Positions 7,535-16,646 are shown, counted from the first letter of the stretch. The stretch: 64,000 nucleotides of DNA from Streptomyces sp. MJM8645 (GCF_001625365.1 NZ_LJJF01000001.1:558001-622000); one strand, 5' to 3'. The notes: generated by a model not told the origin, from the letters alone. Numbers and translations are program-made.

Positions 7535-9120
7535 GCAGTACCGTCCTTGCCAGCCCCCGCCAGCGCTGGACCGGCCTCGCCGTCCTCGTCCTGGCCGTCA
7601 CCGTGGTCGCCCTCGACGCGACCGTCCTCTCCCTCGCCATCCCCTCCATCAGCGAGACGCTGGAGCCCAGCGGCACCCAGCTGCTCTGGATCGGCGACTC
7701 CTACTCCTTCGTCCTGGCCGGCCTGCTGGTCAGCATGGGCTCGCTCAGCGACCGGATCGGCCGCAAGAAGCTGCTGCTGATCGGCTCGGCCGCCTTCGGC
7801 GCGGCCTCGCTGCTCGCCGCCTACGCACCCAGCGCCGGCTGGCTGATCCTGGCCCGCGCGCTGCTCGGCGTCGCCGGCGCGACGATCATGCCCTCGACGC
7901 TGTCGCTGATCCGCGGCCTCTTCCCGGACGACCGGGAGCGGGCCACCGCGATCGGCATCTGGGGCGCGGCCGCCACCGCCGGCGCCGCGCTCGGGCCGGT
8001 GGTCGGCGGGGTGCTGCTGGAGCACTTCTGGTGGGGTTCGGTGTTCCTCATGAACATCCCGATCCTGCTCCTGCTGCTGGTGCTCGGCGCCTGGCTGCTG
8101 CCGGAGTCCAAGGACCCGAAGCCGGGCCGCTGGGACGTGCTGAGCGTCGCCCTGTCGATGGCCGGGGTGATCGGCACGGTCTACGCGATCAAGGAGGCCG
8201 CCGCGCACGGCGTGGCGCGCTGGGACGTCCCGGTCGCCTTCGTGCTGGGCGTCACCGCGCTGACCGTCTTCGTCCGCCGCCAGCTGCGGCTGGAGACCCC
8301 GCTGCTGGACGTGCGGCTGTTCCGCGACCGGCGGTTCACCGCCGCCGTGCTGGCCTCGCTGATCGCCCTGATCGGCCTGTCCGGGGTGGTCTTCGTGACC
8401 TCGCAGTACCTCCAGCTGGTCCGCGGCTACGAACCGCTGCGGGCCGGCCTGGCCGAGCTGCCGGCCTTCGTCGGCGCCGTCATCGGCGGCCTGCTGACGG
8501 CCCGGCTGGTGCGCCGCACCGGCGCCCGGGCGGCGCTGACCGGCTGCCTGCTGGCCATGGGCCTCGGCGTGGGCGTGCTCGGCTGGCTCCAGCAGGACAC
8601 CACCTACCTGCTGCTGGCCACCTCCTTCCTGCTGGTCGGAACGGCCGAGGGCGTGGTCTACACGCTCGGCGCCGACCTGGTGCTGAGCGCCTCGCCCGCC
8701 GACAAGGCCGGCGCCGCCTCGGCGGTCTCGGAGACCGCGTACGAGCTGGGCACCGCGCTCGGCATCGCGCTGGTCGGCTCGGTGGTCGGTTCGATCTACG
8801 CCGGCGGGCTCGTCGTCCCGGCCGGGACGGACCCGGCGGCCGCGGCGCGGGCCGGCGAGTCGCTGGGCGCGGCGGTCGAGACGGCGCACGCACTGCCGCA
8901 GGGCGTCGCGGAGCCGCTGCTGGCGAGCGCCCGGGAGTCCTTCACACACGGCATGAACAGCGCCGGCCTGCTGGCCGCCGTCCTGCTGATCGGCGCGGCC
9001 GTGATGGCCTGGCGGCTGCTGCGGGGCCTGGACAGCACGACCAGCGCGACCACCCCGGCCACTGCGGTCGAGGTACCCGCTCCGGAGCAGCCGGAGAAGC
9101 CGGAGAAGGTCGACGCGTAA
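7531..9120 (+). CDS. MFS transporter, DHA2 (EmrB/QacA) family, 14 membrane segments
   Basis: The 529-residue protein has the 14-segment layout of DHA2 drug:H+ antiporters. It contains motif D1 near TM1 (LDATVLSLAIPSI, residues about 29-41), motif A (GSLSDRIGRKKLLLIG, about 70-85) and motif C-like GAALGPVVGGVLLEHFWW (about 151-168). It is translationally coupled to the TetR gene upstream, so drug-inducible efflux is likely. The C-terminal tail is Pro/Glu-rich. A long perfect hairpin follows at 9138. Confidence 0.88.
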   Translation: MSSTVLASPRQRWTGLAVLVLAVTVVALDATVLSLAIPSISETLEPSGTQLLWIGDSYSFVLAGLLVSMGSLSDRIGRKKLLLIGSAAFGAASLLAAYAPSAGWLILARALLGVAGATIMPSTLSLIRGLFPDDRERATAIGIWGAAATAGAALGPVVGGVLLEHFWWGSVFLMNIPILLLLLVLGAWLLPESKDPKPGRWDVLSVALSMAGVIGTVYAIKEAAAHGVARWDVPVAFVLGVTALTVFVRRQLRLETPLLDVRLFRDRRFTAAVLASLIALIGLSGVVFVTSQYLQLVRGYEPLRAGLAELPAFVGAVIGGLLTARLVRRTGARAALTGCLLAMGLGVGVLGWLQQDTTYLLLATSFLLVGTAEGVVYTLGADLVLSASPADKAGAASAVSETAYELGTALGIALVGSVVGSIYAGGLVVPAGTDPAAAARAGESLGAAVETAHALPQGVAEPLLASARESFTHGMNSAGLLAAVLLIGAAVMAWRLLRGLDSTTSATTPATAVEVPAPEQPEKPEKVDA

Positions 9121-9137
9121 GCACGCCCGACACCCCT

Positions 9138-9177
9138 GCCACCGGCGGGAACGGCCACGGCCGTTCCCGCCGGTGGC
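9138..9177 (+). terminator. Long perfect hairpin after the MFS gene (copy 1)
   Basis: Nineteen-base arms (9138-9156 and 9159-9177) around an AC centre form a perfect stem. There is no T-tract, but the position directly after the MFS stop fits a terminator or transcript-stabilising end. A shorter form of the same hairpin is present at 13628-13659. Confidence 0.6.
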
Positions 9178-9279
9178 GTATCGCGGGCCGGGCGGCCGGA
9201 ACCGGGGCGACCCAGGCCCAGGAGCATGCGATGTTCAAATGTCTGATGTTTGTATAGGCTGCCTCCATGACACGCATCA
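9142..9279 (+). repeat. Copy 1 of duplicated hairpin-promoter segment (start of gntR)
   Basis: From CCGGCGGGAACGG through the promoter to the first codons of gntR this segment is about 90% identical to 13628-13766. In this copy it is followed by the complete gntR gene. Confidence 0.85.
9230..9260 (+). promoter_or_regulatory. gntR promoter with direct-repeat operator, copy 1
   Basis: Two GATGTT direct repeats (9230-9235 and 9245-9250, 15 bases apart) flank CAAATGTCT, just upstream of TAGGCT (9255-9260). The ATG follows six bases later, so the transcript is probably leaderless. The sequence is conserved without change in the second copy at 13718-13747, which suggests functional sites, probably for the FadR-type regulator itself. 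Confidence 0.5.
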
Positions 9280-9992
9280 GCACACCGCGCAGAACGGCGA
9301 GCCTGTCCGCGCAGCTCGTGGACAGCCTCCGCTCGCACATCGAGGCGGGCGGCTGGCCGGTGGGGACGCGGATCCCGCCGGAGCAGGTCCTCGTCGAGGA
9401 GCTCGGGGTCGGACGCAGCACGCTGCGGGAGGCGATCGGCGCGCTCGTGCACCTCGGCCTGCTGGAACCCCGGGCCGGGGACGGCACCTACGTCCGCGCG
9501 TCGAGCGAGCTCCAGTCGGTCATGGTGCGGCGGGCGAGTTCCGCCCGGCGGGACAACGTCCTCGAACTGCGCACCGTCCTCGAGGAGTACGCCTCGGGGG
9601 CCGCCGCCCTGCGGCGCAGCGAGGACCAGCTGCACCAGCTGAGGGAGCTGCTGGCCGACGCCGACGCGGCCTGCGTCGGCGAGGACAGGTCCGCGGCCAT
9701 GAGTGTCGACGCGCTGTTCCACCGGGCCGTCGTCCGGGCGAGCGGGAACGACCTCCTGATCGAGGTCTACGACTACCTCGGCACGGCCCTCGCCTCCGCC
9801 CTGGGAGGCCTGCCCTGGGACGCCACCGCCGCCGAGGAGCACGCCGACCTGCACCGGCGGCTCGTCGACGCGATCGAGGCCCAGGACGAGAGCGGCGCCC
9901 GCACCGCGGCGGCAGCGATCGTCCGGCTCACCCACGACCACGGGGTCCAGGCACCACTCACTTCCACCGAACCGGCCTCCACCGAAGAATGA
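9267..9992 (+). CDS. GntR family regulator, FadR/FCD subfamily
   Basis: The 241-residue protein has an N-terminal GntR winged HTH (residues about 12-75: LVDSLRSHIEAGGWPVGTRI, LGVGRSTLREAIGALVHLGLLEPR) and a C-terminal FCD helical domain (about 95-230) with the metal-binding His pattern of the family (FHRAVVRASGND). FCD regulators usually sense small organic acids. The reading frame ends 50 bases before the carboxylic acid reductase gene, so it probably controls that enzyme and perhaps the MFS gene at 13810, whose promoter is a copy of this one. Its 3' end was the source of the remnant at 13754-13813, or shares an ancestor with it. Confidence 0.87.
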   Translation: MTRISTPRRTASLSAQLVDSLRSHIEAGGWPVGTRIPPEQVLVEELGVGRSTLREAIGALVHLGLLEPRAGDGTYVRASSELQSVMVRRASSARRDNVLELRTVLEEYASGAAALRRSEDQLHQLRELLADADAACVGEDRSAAMSVDALFHRAVVRASGNDLLIEVYDYLGTALASALGGLPWDATAAEEHADLHRRLVDAIEAQDESGARTAAAAIVRLTHDHGVQAPLTSTEPASTEE

Positions 9993-10042
9993 AGACCGCC
10001 CGCCCCTTGCCCAGGCCTTCGAGGCCGCAGAGGAGAACACCC

Positions 10043-13000
10043 ATGCCCGTCTTACCGCCCCCGGCCGACGACCTCGACGCACGCACCGCCCGACGCACCG
10101 CCCACCTGTACGCGACGGATCCGCAGTTCCGTGCCGCCGCACCCCTGGAGGCCGTCAGCGAGGCGATCCGGCGGCCGGGCCTACCGCTCGCCGACCTCGT
10201 GGCCACGGTGATGGAGGGGTACGCGGACCGCCCCGCCCTGGGCGAGCGCGCCACCGAGCCGGTGACCGACCCGGACACCGGCCGCACCACCCTGCGCCTC
10301 CTGGACCGGTTCGACACCGCCACCTACGGCGAACTGTGGGAACGCGTCGGCGCGGTGGCCTCGGAGTGGCGCCACCACCCCGACCACGCCGTGGGCCCGG
10401 GCGACTTCGTCGCCGTCCTCGGCTCCACCAGCCCCGAGTACGCCGTGCTCGATCTGGCCTGCGTCCGCTCCGGCGCGGTGAGCGTCCCCCTCCAGGCCGG
10501 CGCCTCGGCGGAACACCTGGCCACCGTCGTCGCTCAGACCGGACCACGCCTGCTGGCGGTGGACGTGGCACACCTGGACGTCGCGCTCCGGATCGCGGCG
10601 GACACCCCGTCACTGGGCAGGATCGTCGTGCTCGGCCACCGCCCGGAGGTCACCGACCACCAGGAGGCGCTGGACTCCGCCCGCGGACGGCTCGCGGCGC
10701 AGGGCCGCGGCGTCACCCTGGACGCGCTGGCGTCGATCGTCGAGCGGGGCAGGAGCCTGCCACCGCTCCCCCGGGTCCCCGAGGGCTCGACGGCCGACAC
10801 GCTCAGCGCGCTGATCTACACCTCGGGGAGCACCGGCACCCCCAAGGGCGCCGTGTACACCGAGCGTCTCGTCAAGCACTTCTGGATCGACTTCGTGCCC
10901 GGCCAGGGGCCGCAGCCGTCCATCGTTCTCAACTACCTGCCCCTGAGCCACATGATGGGACGGGGCGTGCTGTTCGGCACGCTCGCCAAGGGGGGCACCG
11001 CCCACTTCGTGGCGTCGAGCGACCTGTCGACCCTCTTCGTGGACCTCTCCCTGGTCCGGCCCACCGAGTTCATCCTGGTGCCCCGCATCTGCGACATGCT
11101 CTTCGAGCGCTACCGGAGCGAGTCGGCCCGCCGCAACGAGCGGAGCGAGGCGGGGGGCGACACCGCCGGGCAGGCGGACCGCGCGAAGGAGGAGCTGCGG
11201 GAGAAGACCCTGGGCGGCCGCCTCCTGTGGGCCACCTACGGCTCGGCCCCGATGAGCGCGGAGCTGGCGGCGTTCCTGGAGAGCTGCCTGCGGATCAGGG
11301 TGTTCAACGGCTACGGGTCGACGGAAGCCGGACTGGTCTCGCTCGACGGCCGGGTGCTGCGCCCTCCGGTGACCGACCACCGGCTGGCGGACGTGCCCGA
11401 GCTGGGGTACTTCCGCACCGACTCCCCGCACCCCCGGGGCGAACTGCTGGTCAAGTCGGAACGCCTCGTTCCCGGCTACTTCCAGCGGCCGGACGCCACC
11501 GCCCAGGTCTTCGACGAGGACGGCTTCTACCGCACGGGCGACATCGTGGCCCTCACCGGCCCCGACGAGTTCGTGTACGTCGACCGCCGTTCCAACGTCC
11601 TCAAACTGTCGCAGGGCGAGTTCGTGGCCACCTCCCGGCTGGAGGCCCTCTTCGCCGACAGTCCGCTCGTCCGGCAGGTCTTCGTGTACGGCAACAGCGC
11701 CCGCGCCTACCTGCTCGCGGTCATCGTGCCCACCCCGGAGGCACTCGACCTCGCCGCCGGGGACGGCCCGCGCCTCAGGTCGCTCCTGCGCGAGTCCCTG
11801 CACCGCCTCGCCACCGGGGCGGGCCTCAACTCGTACGAGATCCCACGGGACTTCCTCATCGAGACCGAGCCGTTCAGCCAGCAGAACGGGTTGCTCTCCG
11901 GCGTGCGCAAGCTGCTGCGCCCCGCGCTGGCGAAGCGCTACGGCGAGCGCCTCGAAGCGCTGTACGCCGAGCTGACCGAGCGCGAGAGCGACGAACTCCG
12001 GGCACTGCGCCAGGCCGGCCCGTCCCGGCCCGTACCGGAGACCGTGTGCCAGGCCGCCCGCGCGCTGCTCGGACACCGGCAGGACGACGTCCACCCCGGG
12101 ACGCGCTTCCTCGAACTCGGCGGTGACAGCCTCTCCGCACTGTCGTTCTCCCAACTGCTCAAGGAGGTCTACCGCGTCGACGTCCCCGTAGACGTCGTCA
12201 TCAACCCGGTCAACACGCTCCAGCGGGTGGCCGACCACATCGAGAACGCCCTCGCGTCGGGCGACCGGCGCCCGACCGCCGACCAGGTCCACGGACCGGG
12301 CGCGACGCGGCTCGCGGCGGGCGACCTGACGCTGGACGCGTTCCTCGACCCGGGGACCCCGACGCGGACCGGCCGGCCGACGGGCCCGCTGCCCGAGGCC
12401 CGGACCGTCCTGCTGACCGGCGCCAACGGCTACCTGGGCCGCTTCCTGTGCCTCGAATGGCTGGAGCGCGTCGCGCAGCGCGGCGGCACACTGGTCTGCG
12501 TGGTCCGCGGCGCCACCGACGAGGCGGCCCGGGCCCGGCTCGACGCGGCCTTCGACAGCGGCGACCCGGAGCTCCTCCGGCGCTACCACGGCCTGGCCGC
12601 CGCGCACCTGGAGGTGGTCGCCGGCGACGTCGGGGAGAGCGACCTCGGGCTCGACCGGGAGACCTGGCAGCGGCTGGCCGACACCGTGGACCTGATCGTC
12701 CACCCGGCGGCACTCGTCAACCATGTCCTGCCCTACGACCAGCTGTTCGGCCCCAACGTGCTGGGCACGGCCGAACTGATCAGGCTCGCGGTCACCTCCA
12801 GGGCCAAACAGTTCACCTACCTGTCGACGGTCGCCGTCGTCTTCGACTCCGCGGCCGCGGCCGCGGCCGACGAGGACGCGGACATCCGCACGGCCAGCGG
12901 GACGCGCGACCTCGGCAGCGGCTACGCGAACGGCTACGCGGCCAGCAAGTGGGCGGGCGAGGTGCTGCTGCGCGAGGCGCACGACACGTTCGGCCTCCCG

Positions 13001-13588
13001 GTCGCCGTGTTCCGCTCGAACCTGATCCTCGCCCACCCGCGTTACCGGGGGCAGCTGAACGTCCCGGACGTGTTCACCCGCCTCCTGCTGAGCCTGCTGG
13101 CGACCGGCATCGCCCCCGGCAGCTTCTACGCCCGGGGCCCCGGCGATGTCGGCGGGCACTACGACGCGCTGCCCGTGGACTTCACCGCGCAGGCCGTCGC
13201 CGCGCTGGGCGACGACACCCGGGAGGGGTACCGGACCTTCAACATCGTGAACCCGCACGAGGACGGAATCTCCCTCGACACCTTCGTCGACTGGCTGGTG
13301 GCGGCCGGACACCCCCTGACGCGCATCCACGACTACGACGAGTGGCTCGACCGCTTCGAGAGCGCCATACGCGGCCTGCCCGACCACCAGCGGCGGCACT
13401 CGCTGCTCCCCCTGCTGCACGCCTTCGCCACGCCGTCGGAGCCGCTGCCCGGATCCGCCCTGCCGGCGGACCGGTTCCGCGCGGCGGTCCGGGCCGCCGC
13501 CCTCAACGCGGAAAACGACATCCCGCACCTCTCGCGGGACCTGATCACCAAGTACGTGGCGGACCTCCGGGCGCAGCACCTGCTGTAG
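10043..13588 (+). CDS. car: Carboxylic acid reductase (A-T-R type)
   Basis: The 1,181-residue protein has the full CAR architecture. The adenylation domain spans residues 1-640 (YTSGSTGTPKG near 259, GYGSTEAG near 424, YRTGDIV near 496), the carrier domain lies near 690 (LGGDSLSAL, phosphopantetheine Ser), and an NADPH-dependent reductase domain runs from 790 (TGANGYLGRF) with the YANGYAASK catalytic Tyr/Lys near 960. CARs reduce aromatic or aliphatic acids to aldehydes using ATP and NADPH. The length matches the family (about 1,170-1,190). ATG 10043 follows GAGGAG. The carrier needs a phosphopantetheinyl transferase, and none is in this window. The gene lies between gntR and an organic-anion-type MFS gene, suggesting acid uptake or efflux plus reduction. 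Confidence 0.93.
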   Translation: MPVLPPPADDLDARTARRTAHLYATDPQFRAAAPLEAVSEAIRRPGLPLADLVATVMEGYADRPALGERATEPVTDPDTGRTTLRLLDRFDTATYGELWERVGAVASEWRHHPDHAVGPGDFVAVLGSTSPEYAVLDLACVRSGAVSVPLQAGASAEHLATVVAQTGPRLLAVDVAHLDVALRIAADTPSLGRIVVLGHRPEVTDHQEALDSARGRLAAQGRGVTLDALASIVERGRSLPPLPRVPEGSTADTLSALIYTSGSTGTPKGAVYTERLVKHFWIDFVPGQGPQPSIVLNYLPLSHMMGRGVLFGTLAKGGTAHFVASSDLSTLFVDLSLVRPTEFILVPRICDMLFERYRSESARRNERSEAGGDTAGQADRAKEELREKTLGGRLLWATYGSAPMSAELAAFLESCLRIRVFNGYGSTEAGLVSLDGRVLRPPVTDHRLADVPELGYFRTDSPHPRGELLVKSERLVPGYFQRPDATAQVFDEDGFYRTGDIVALTGPDEFVYVDRRSNVLKLSQGEFVATSRLEALFADSPLVRQVFVYGNSARAYLLAVIVPTPEALDLAAGDGPRLRSLLRESLHRLATGAGLNSYEIPRDFLIETEPFSQQNGLLSGVRKLLRPALAKRYGERLEALYAELTERESDELRALRQAGPSRPVPETVCQAARALLGHRQDDVHPGTRFLELGGDSLSALSFSQLLKEVYRVDVPVDVVINPVNTLQRVADHIENALASGDRRPTADQVHGPGATRLAAGDLTLDAFLDPGTPTRTGRPTGPLPEARTVLLTGANGYLGRFLCLEWLERVAQRGGTLVCVVRGATDEAARARLDAAFDSGDPELLRRYHGLAAAHLEVVAGDVGESDLGLDRETWQRLADTVDLIVHPAALVNHVLPYDQLFGPNVLGTAELIRLAVTSRAKQFTYLSTVAVVFDSAAAAAADEDADIRTASGTRDLGSGYANGYAASKWAGEVLLREAHDTFGLPVAVFRSNLILAHPRYRGQLNVPDVFTRLLLSLLATGIAPGSFYARGPGDVGGHYDALPVDFTAQAVAALGDDTREGYRTFNIVNPHEDGISLDTFVDWLVAAGHPLTRIHDYDEWLDRFESAIRGLPDHQRRHSLLPLLHAFATPSEPLPGSALPADRFRAAVRAAALNAENDIPHLSRDLITKYVADLRAQHLL

Positions 13589-13627
13589 CCGGTCCGCCCT
13601 CCTCCTCCGCACCCACCTCCGCACCCG

Positions 13628-13659
13628 CCGGCGGGAACGGCCACGGCCGTTCCCGCCGG
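13628..13659 (+). terminator. Perfect hairpin after car (copy 2)
   Basis: Fifteen-base arms around an AC centre, identical in core to the hairpin at 9138-9177 but four base pairs shorter. It follows the car stop by 39 bases and probably ends that transcript. Confidence 0.55.
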
Positions 13660-13793
13660 TGGCGTATCGCGTGCCGGGCGGCCGGAACCGGGGGCCGCTC
13701 AGGCCCAGAAACATCCGATGTTCAAATGTCTGATGTTTGTATAGGCTGCCTCCATGAAACGCATCACCCACGACCACGAGGTCCAGGCATCAC
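13628..13793 (+). repeat. Copy 2 of duplicated hairpin-promoter segment, fused to the 3' end of gntR
   Basis: Positions 13628-13766 match 9142-9279. From 13764 the sequence matches 9928-9957, the 3' end of gntR. The join lies at a shared TCA, so about 651 bases (217 codons) of gntR have been removed in frame. The operator and TAGGCT -10 box (13742-13747) are unchanged. Confidence 0.85.
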
Positions 13794-13813
13794 CGGCGAC
13801 GGAGGAGCAATGA
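13754..13813 (+). pseudogene. In-frame deleted gntR remnant (19 codons)
   Basis: The mini-ORF MKRITHDHEVQASPATEEQ joins the first four codons of gntR (MTRI in the full gene) to its C-terminal segment (full gene: LTHDHGVQAP). It keeps the leaderless start six bases after TAGGCT, and its stop overlaps the ATG of the downstream MFS gene (ATGA). It may now act only as a translated leader that couples ribosomes into the transporter gene. Whether the peptide has any function is unknown. Confidence 0.8.
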
Positions 13814-15072
13814 GTCCACAACTGTCCTCGACGCCCCGTCAGCACTCCGTCTCCGGGCCGAACTCCGTCTCCGGGTCGGCGGCCACCGACAGCACGCGGC
13901 CCGCCGTGTCGATCGGGCTCGTCCTCGCGATCTGCCTCGTGGCGGCCAACCTGCGGACCAGCCTCACCGGCGTCGGTACGCTGCTGCCGGCGATCGAGCA
14001 GGGCAGCGACCTGACAGCGAGCTGGGGCGGGCTGCTGAGCACCCTCCCCCTGCTGACGTTCGCCGCGACGTCGCCGCTGGTGGCCCGGGCCTCCCACCGG
14101 TTCGGCAGCGCGCGTCTGCTGGTGGCGGCCCTCGGCGCGCTGGCCGTCGGAACGGTGGTCCGGTCACTGCCCTCCGTGATCTGCCTCTTCGCCGGGACGG
14201 TGGTCCTCTCCGCCGCCATCGCGTTCGGCAATGTGCTGCTGCCCGCCATGATCAGGCGCAGCGTGCCCGCACACCGCATCCAGGGCATCAGCGCTCTCTA
14301 CGTCACCGTCATGGGTGTCACGGCCGCCGTCTCCTCCGGGATCTCCGCCCCGCTCTCCCACTCCCTGCCGGGCTCCTGGCACACCGCTCTCGCCTGGGGC
14401 ATCGCCTTCACCATCGCGGCGCTCCTCGTCTGGCTGCCCCGGATGCGGGGCGACGGGGCCCGGACCTCCACCGGCGCGACCCGCAGTCCCGTCCCCTGGC
14501 GGTCAGGACTGGCATGGCAGGTCAGCATGTTCATGGGCCTGCAGTCCCTGGCCTTCTACACCGCCGTCGCGTGGCTGCCCAGCATCCTGATCCACCACGG
14601 CACGAACAGCACCACCGCCGGATGGATGCTCTTCTACTACCAGCTGATCTCCCTGGCGACCAGCGGCCTGCTGCCCCTGCTCACCCGGGGCCGTCACGAC
14701 CAACGGTGGACCGCGGCCGTCGCCTCGGTCATCGTGGCCGGCGGCTTCAGCGTGCTGGTGTCCGCCCCCGCACTGTCCGTCGTGGCGTGCACCCTGCTCG
14801 GACTGGGCGGCGGCGCGTGCCTCGTCCTCGCGCTGACCTTCCAGAGCGAACGCGCCGGCAGCTCCGGCGAAGCCGCCGCGCTGGCCGGCATGGCGCAGTC
14901 CATCGGCTACCTCGTGGCGGCGGCCGGCCCGCTCCTCCTCGGCATCCTCCACGACGCCACGGGCAGTTGGACACTTCCGCTCACGGTTCTGGCCGTCCTC
15001 GGCATCGCCATGGCGGCTGCCGGATACGGCGCGGGGCAGGACCGCCACGTGCGCCTTCCTCGGCCTCGCTGA
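13810..15072 (+). CDS. MFS transporter, CynX/NimT family
   Basis: The 420-residue protein has about twelve membrane segments and the CynX/NimT signature after a Ser-rich N-terminus: LVAANLRTSLTGVGTLLPAIEQ (about residues 43-64), LLSTLPLLTFAATSPLVARASHRFG, and SLAFYTAVAWLPSILIHHG in TM7. Members export or import small anions and aromatic compounds (cyanate, 2-nitroimidazole). ATG 13810 follows GGAGGAG and overlaps the stop of the gntR remnant. Because its promoter is a copy of the gntR promoter, it is likely controlled by the same regulator as car. Confidence 0.87.
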   Translation: MSPQLSSTPRQHSVSGPNSVSGSAATDSTRPAVSIGLVLAICLVAANLRTSLTGVGTLLPAIEQGSDLTASWGGLLSTLPLLTFAATSPLVARASHRFGSARLLVAALGALAVGTVVRSLPSVICLFAGTVVLSAAIAFGNVLLPAMIRRSVPAHRIQGISALYVTVMGVTAAVSSGISAPLSHSLPGSWHTALAWGIAFTIAALLVWLPRMRGDGARTSTGATRSPVPWRSGLAWQVSMFMGLQSLAFYTAVAWLPSILIHHGTNSTTAGWMLFYYQLISLATSGLLPLLTRGRHDQRWTAAVASVIVAGGFSVLVSAPALSVVACTLLGLGGGACLVLALTFQSERAGSSGEAAALAGMAQSIGYLVAAAGPLLLGILHDATGSWTLPLTVLAVLGIAMAAAGYGAGQDRHVRLPRPR

Positions 15073-15152
15073 CGTCACCATCACCGCACGCGGCCCCGTC
15101 CGTCACGCCTCTCGCCCGTCATGCCTCTCGCGCGTTCACCGCAGTCGCGCGT

Positions 15153-15713
15153 TCACCGCCCCAGGAGTTCGGCGAAGCGGTCCAGCGCGAGATCGGTGCG
15201 CCGGCGGTCGCCGGTGGTCGTGAGATCGAACAGCAGACCCCGGACAACGGCCATCACCAACGTGGGCGTGACGGTGTCGTCAGGGCCGGTGGAGACGTCC
15301 CGGAAGGTGGCACCGAGAGTGTCGAACCAGTCCGTGATCGCCTCGGCCTGGTCGGGGTAGTTCTCGGGGTGGACCAGGCCGTCGGCATGCACCTCGAAGA
15401 ACAGCCGGACGAACGGCGCACGTTCGTCCGCGCTCATCCACCCCCAGATGCCACGCAGCCGCTCCTGCACGGAGCCCTTCATCGGCGCGGGGTGCCCGGC
15501 CAGACGCACCGCGCCTCGGCGGCGGGCCTCGGCGAGGACCGCCGCGACCAACTCCTGCTTGCTGCCGAAGTCGTAGAGCAGCATCCGCGGGCTGGTGTCG
15601 AGGGCCGCGGCCAGTGGCCGCAGGCTCAGTCCGGCCAGGCCGTGCGCCAGCACGTAGTCGGTCGCCCGAGCCAGCGTGCGCTCGCGACGGGCGGGGTCAG
15701 GGGGTCGCCCCAC
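15153..15713 (-). CDS. TetR/AcrR family regulator, divergent from patatin gene
   Basis: The 186-residue protein has a TetR HTH at residues about 10-55 (LSLRPLAAALDTSPRMLLYDFGSKQEL) and a typical C-terminal helical domain. GTG 15713 (MGRPPDPARRERT) is chosen because AAGGGAG lies eight bases upstream and GRPPD is a common TetR N-terminus; an ATG 13 codons upstream lacks this. It is divergent from the patatin-like gene at 15798 across an AT-richer 84-base region, and is its likely regulator. Confidence 0.85.
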   Translation of the reverse strand: MGRPPDPARRERTLARATDYVLAHGLAGLSLRPLAAALDTSPRMLLYDFGSKQELVAAVLAEARRRGAVRLAGHPAPMKGSVQERLRGIWGWMSADERAPFVRLFFEVHADGLVHPENYPDQAEAITDWFDTLGATFRDVSTGPDDTVTPTLVMAVVRGLLFDLTTTGDRRRTDLALDRFAELLGR

Positions 15714-15797
15714 GGTGGATCTCCCTTCGGCGCATCGGAGTTGAGACGGCATTAGCGAGTATATGGTACGACTGTTTCAATAACGAGGGGAGACCAC

Positions 15798-16646
15798 ATG
15801 CACACCTTCGACCGAGCACTCGTCCTGGGCCCCGGAAGTCACGTCGGCACGGCCTGGACAGCCGGACTGGCCTACGGATTGCGCCGCAACGGCGTGGACC
15901 TGGGCGAGGCCGGCCTGATCGTCGGCACGTCGGCCGGCTCGATCGTCGGAGCACTGCTCGCCACCGGGCAGGACCCGGGGCGGCTTGCCTCCTCGGCTCG
16001 CCAGGCCGCTCACCGGGTCAAGCCCGACCCCGAGCGGATGGGCGCGGTGTTCGCCGTACTCGGCGACCGCAGCCTGGAACCCGGCGAGGCGAGGCGCCGC
16101 GTCGGCCGCCTCGCGCTCGACGGCGCCAACCCCCAAGCCGAGGAGGCGCTGATCGCGGGGCGCGCCGCCCTGATCGGTGCGGACGCGTGGCCGGAGCGAC
16201 GACTGCTGATCACCGCCGTCTGCGCCACCACCGGTGAGCCCGTGGTGTGGGACCGCGACAGCGGCGTACCGCTGGTGCACGCCGTGGCGGCGAGCAGCGC
16301 CTTCCCCGGAGCCGCGCCGCCCGTCGCCATCGACGGCCGGCGGTACATGGACGGCGCCCTGCGCGCGGGCCCCAACGCCGATCTCGCCGCCGGAGCCCGC
16401 ACGTTGGTCGTGGTCGAGCCGATGGCCCACCTGTTCCCCCGGGAACCACTCAACCAGCAGCTGGCGACAGTGGGGGCGGACGCCGTGGTGACCATCGGCC
16501 CCGACCCGGCCTCGGTGCGCGCCTTCGGCTCGAACCCGGGCGACCTGGCGGCCTGGGAACCGGCCTACCAGGCGGGTGTTCGCCAGGCCGGCGACGTCGA
16601 CGCGCAACTCCGCACCATGTGGAGAGCGGAAGCCGACGCGGGCTGA
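15798..16646 (+). CDS. Patatin-like phospholipase family protein
   Basis: The 282-residue protein has the patatin fold: an oxyanion loop GPGSHVGTAWTAG (residues 11-23), the nucleophile Ser45 in GTSAGS, and the catalytic Asp near 184 in YMDGALRAG, forming a Ser-Asp dyad. Such proteins hydrolyse acyl groups from phospholipids or other lipids in the cytoplasm. There is no signal peptide. ATG 15798 follows AGGGGAG. It is divergent from the TetR gene, and no fatty-acid genes lie beside it, so the physiological substrate is open. Confidence 0.87.
   Translation: MHTFDRALVLGPGSHVGTAWTAGLAYGLRRNGVDLGEAGLIVGTSAGSIVGALLATGQDPGRLASSARQAAHRVKPDPERMGAVFAVLGDRSLEPGEARRRVGRLALDGANPQAEEALIAGRAALIGADAWPERRLLITAVCATTGEPVVWDRDSGVPLVHAVAASSAFPGAAPPVAIDGRRYMDGALRAGPNADLAAGARTLVVVEPMAHLFPREPLNQQLATVGADAVVTIGPDPASVRAFGSNPGDLAAWEPAYQAGVRQAGDVDAQLRTMWRAEADAG

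Noticed and set aside
10610..13777. Minus-strand 1,055-codon ORF opposite car
   Set aside because: Antisense shadow of the reductase gene.
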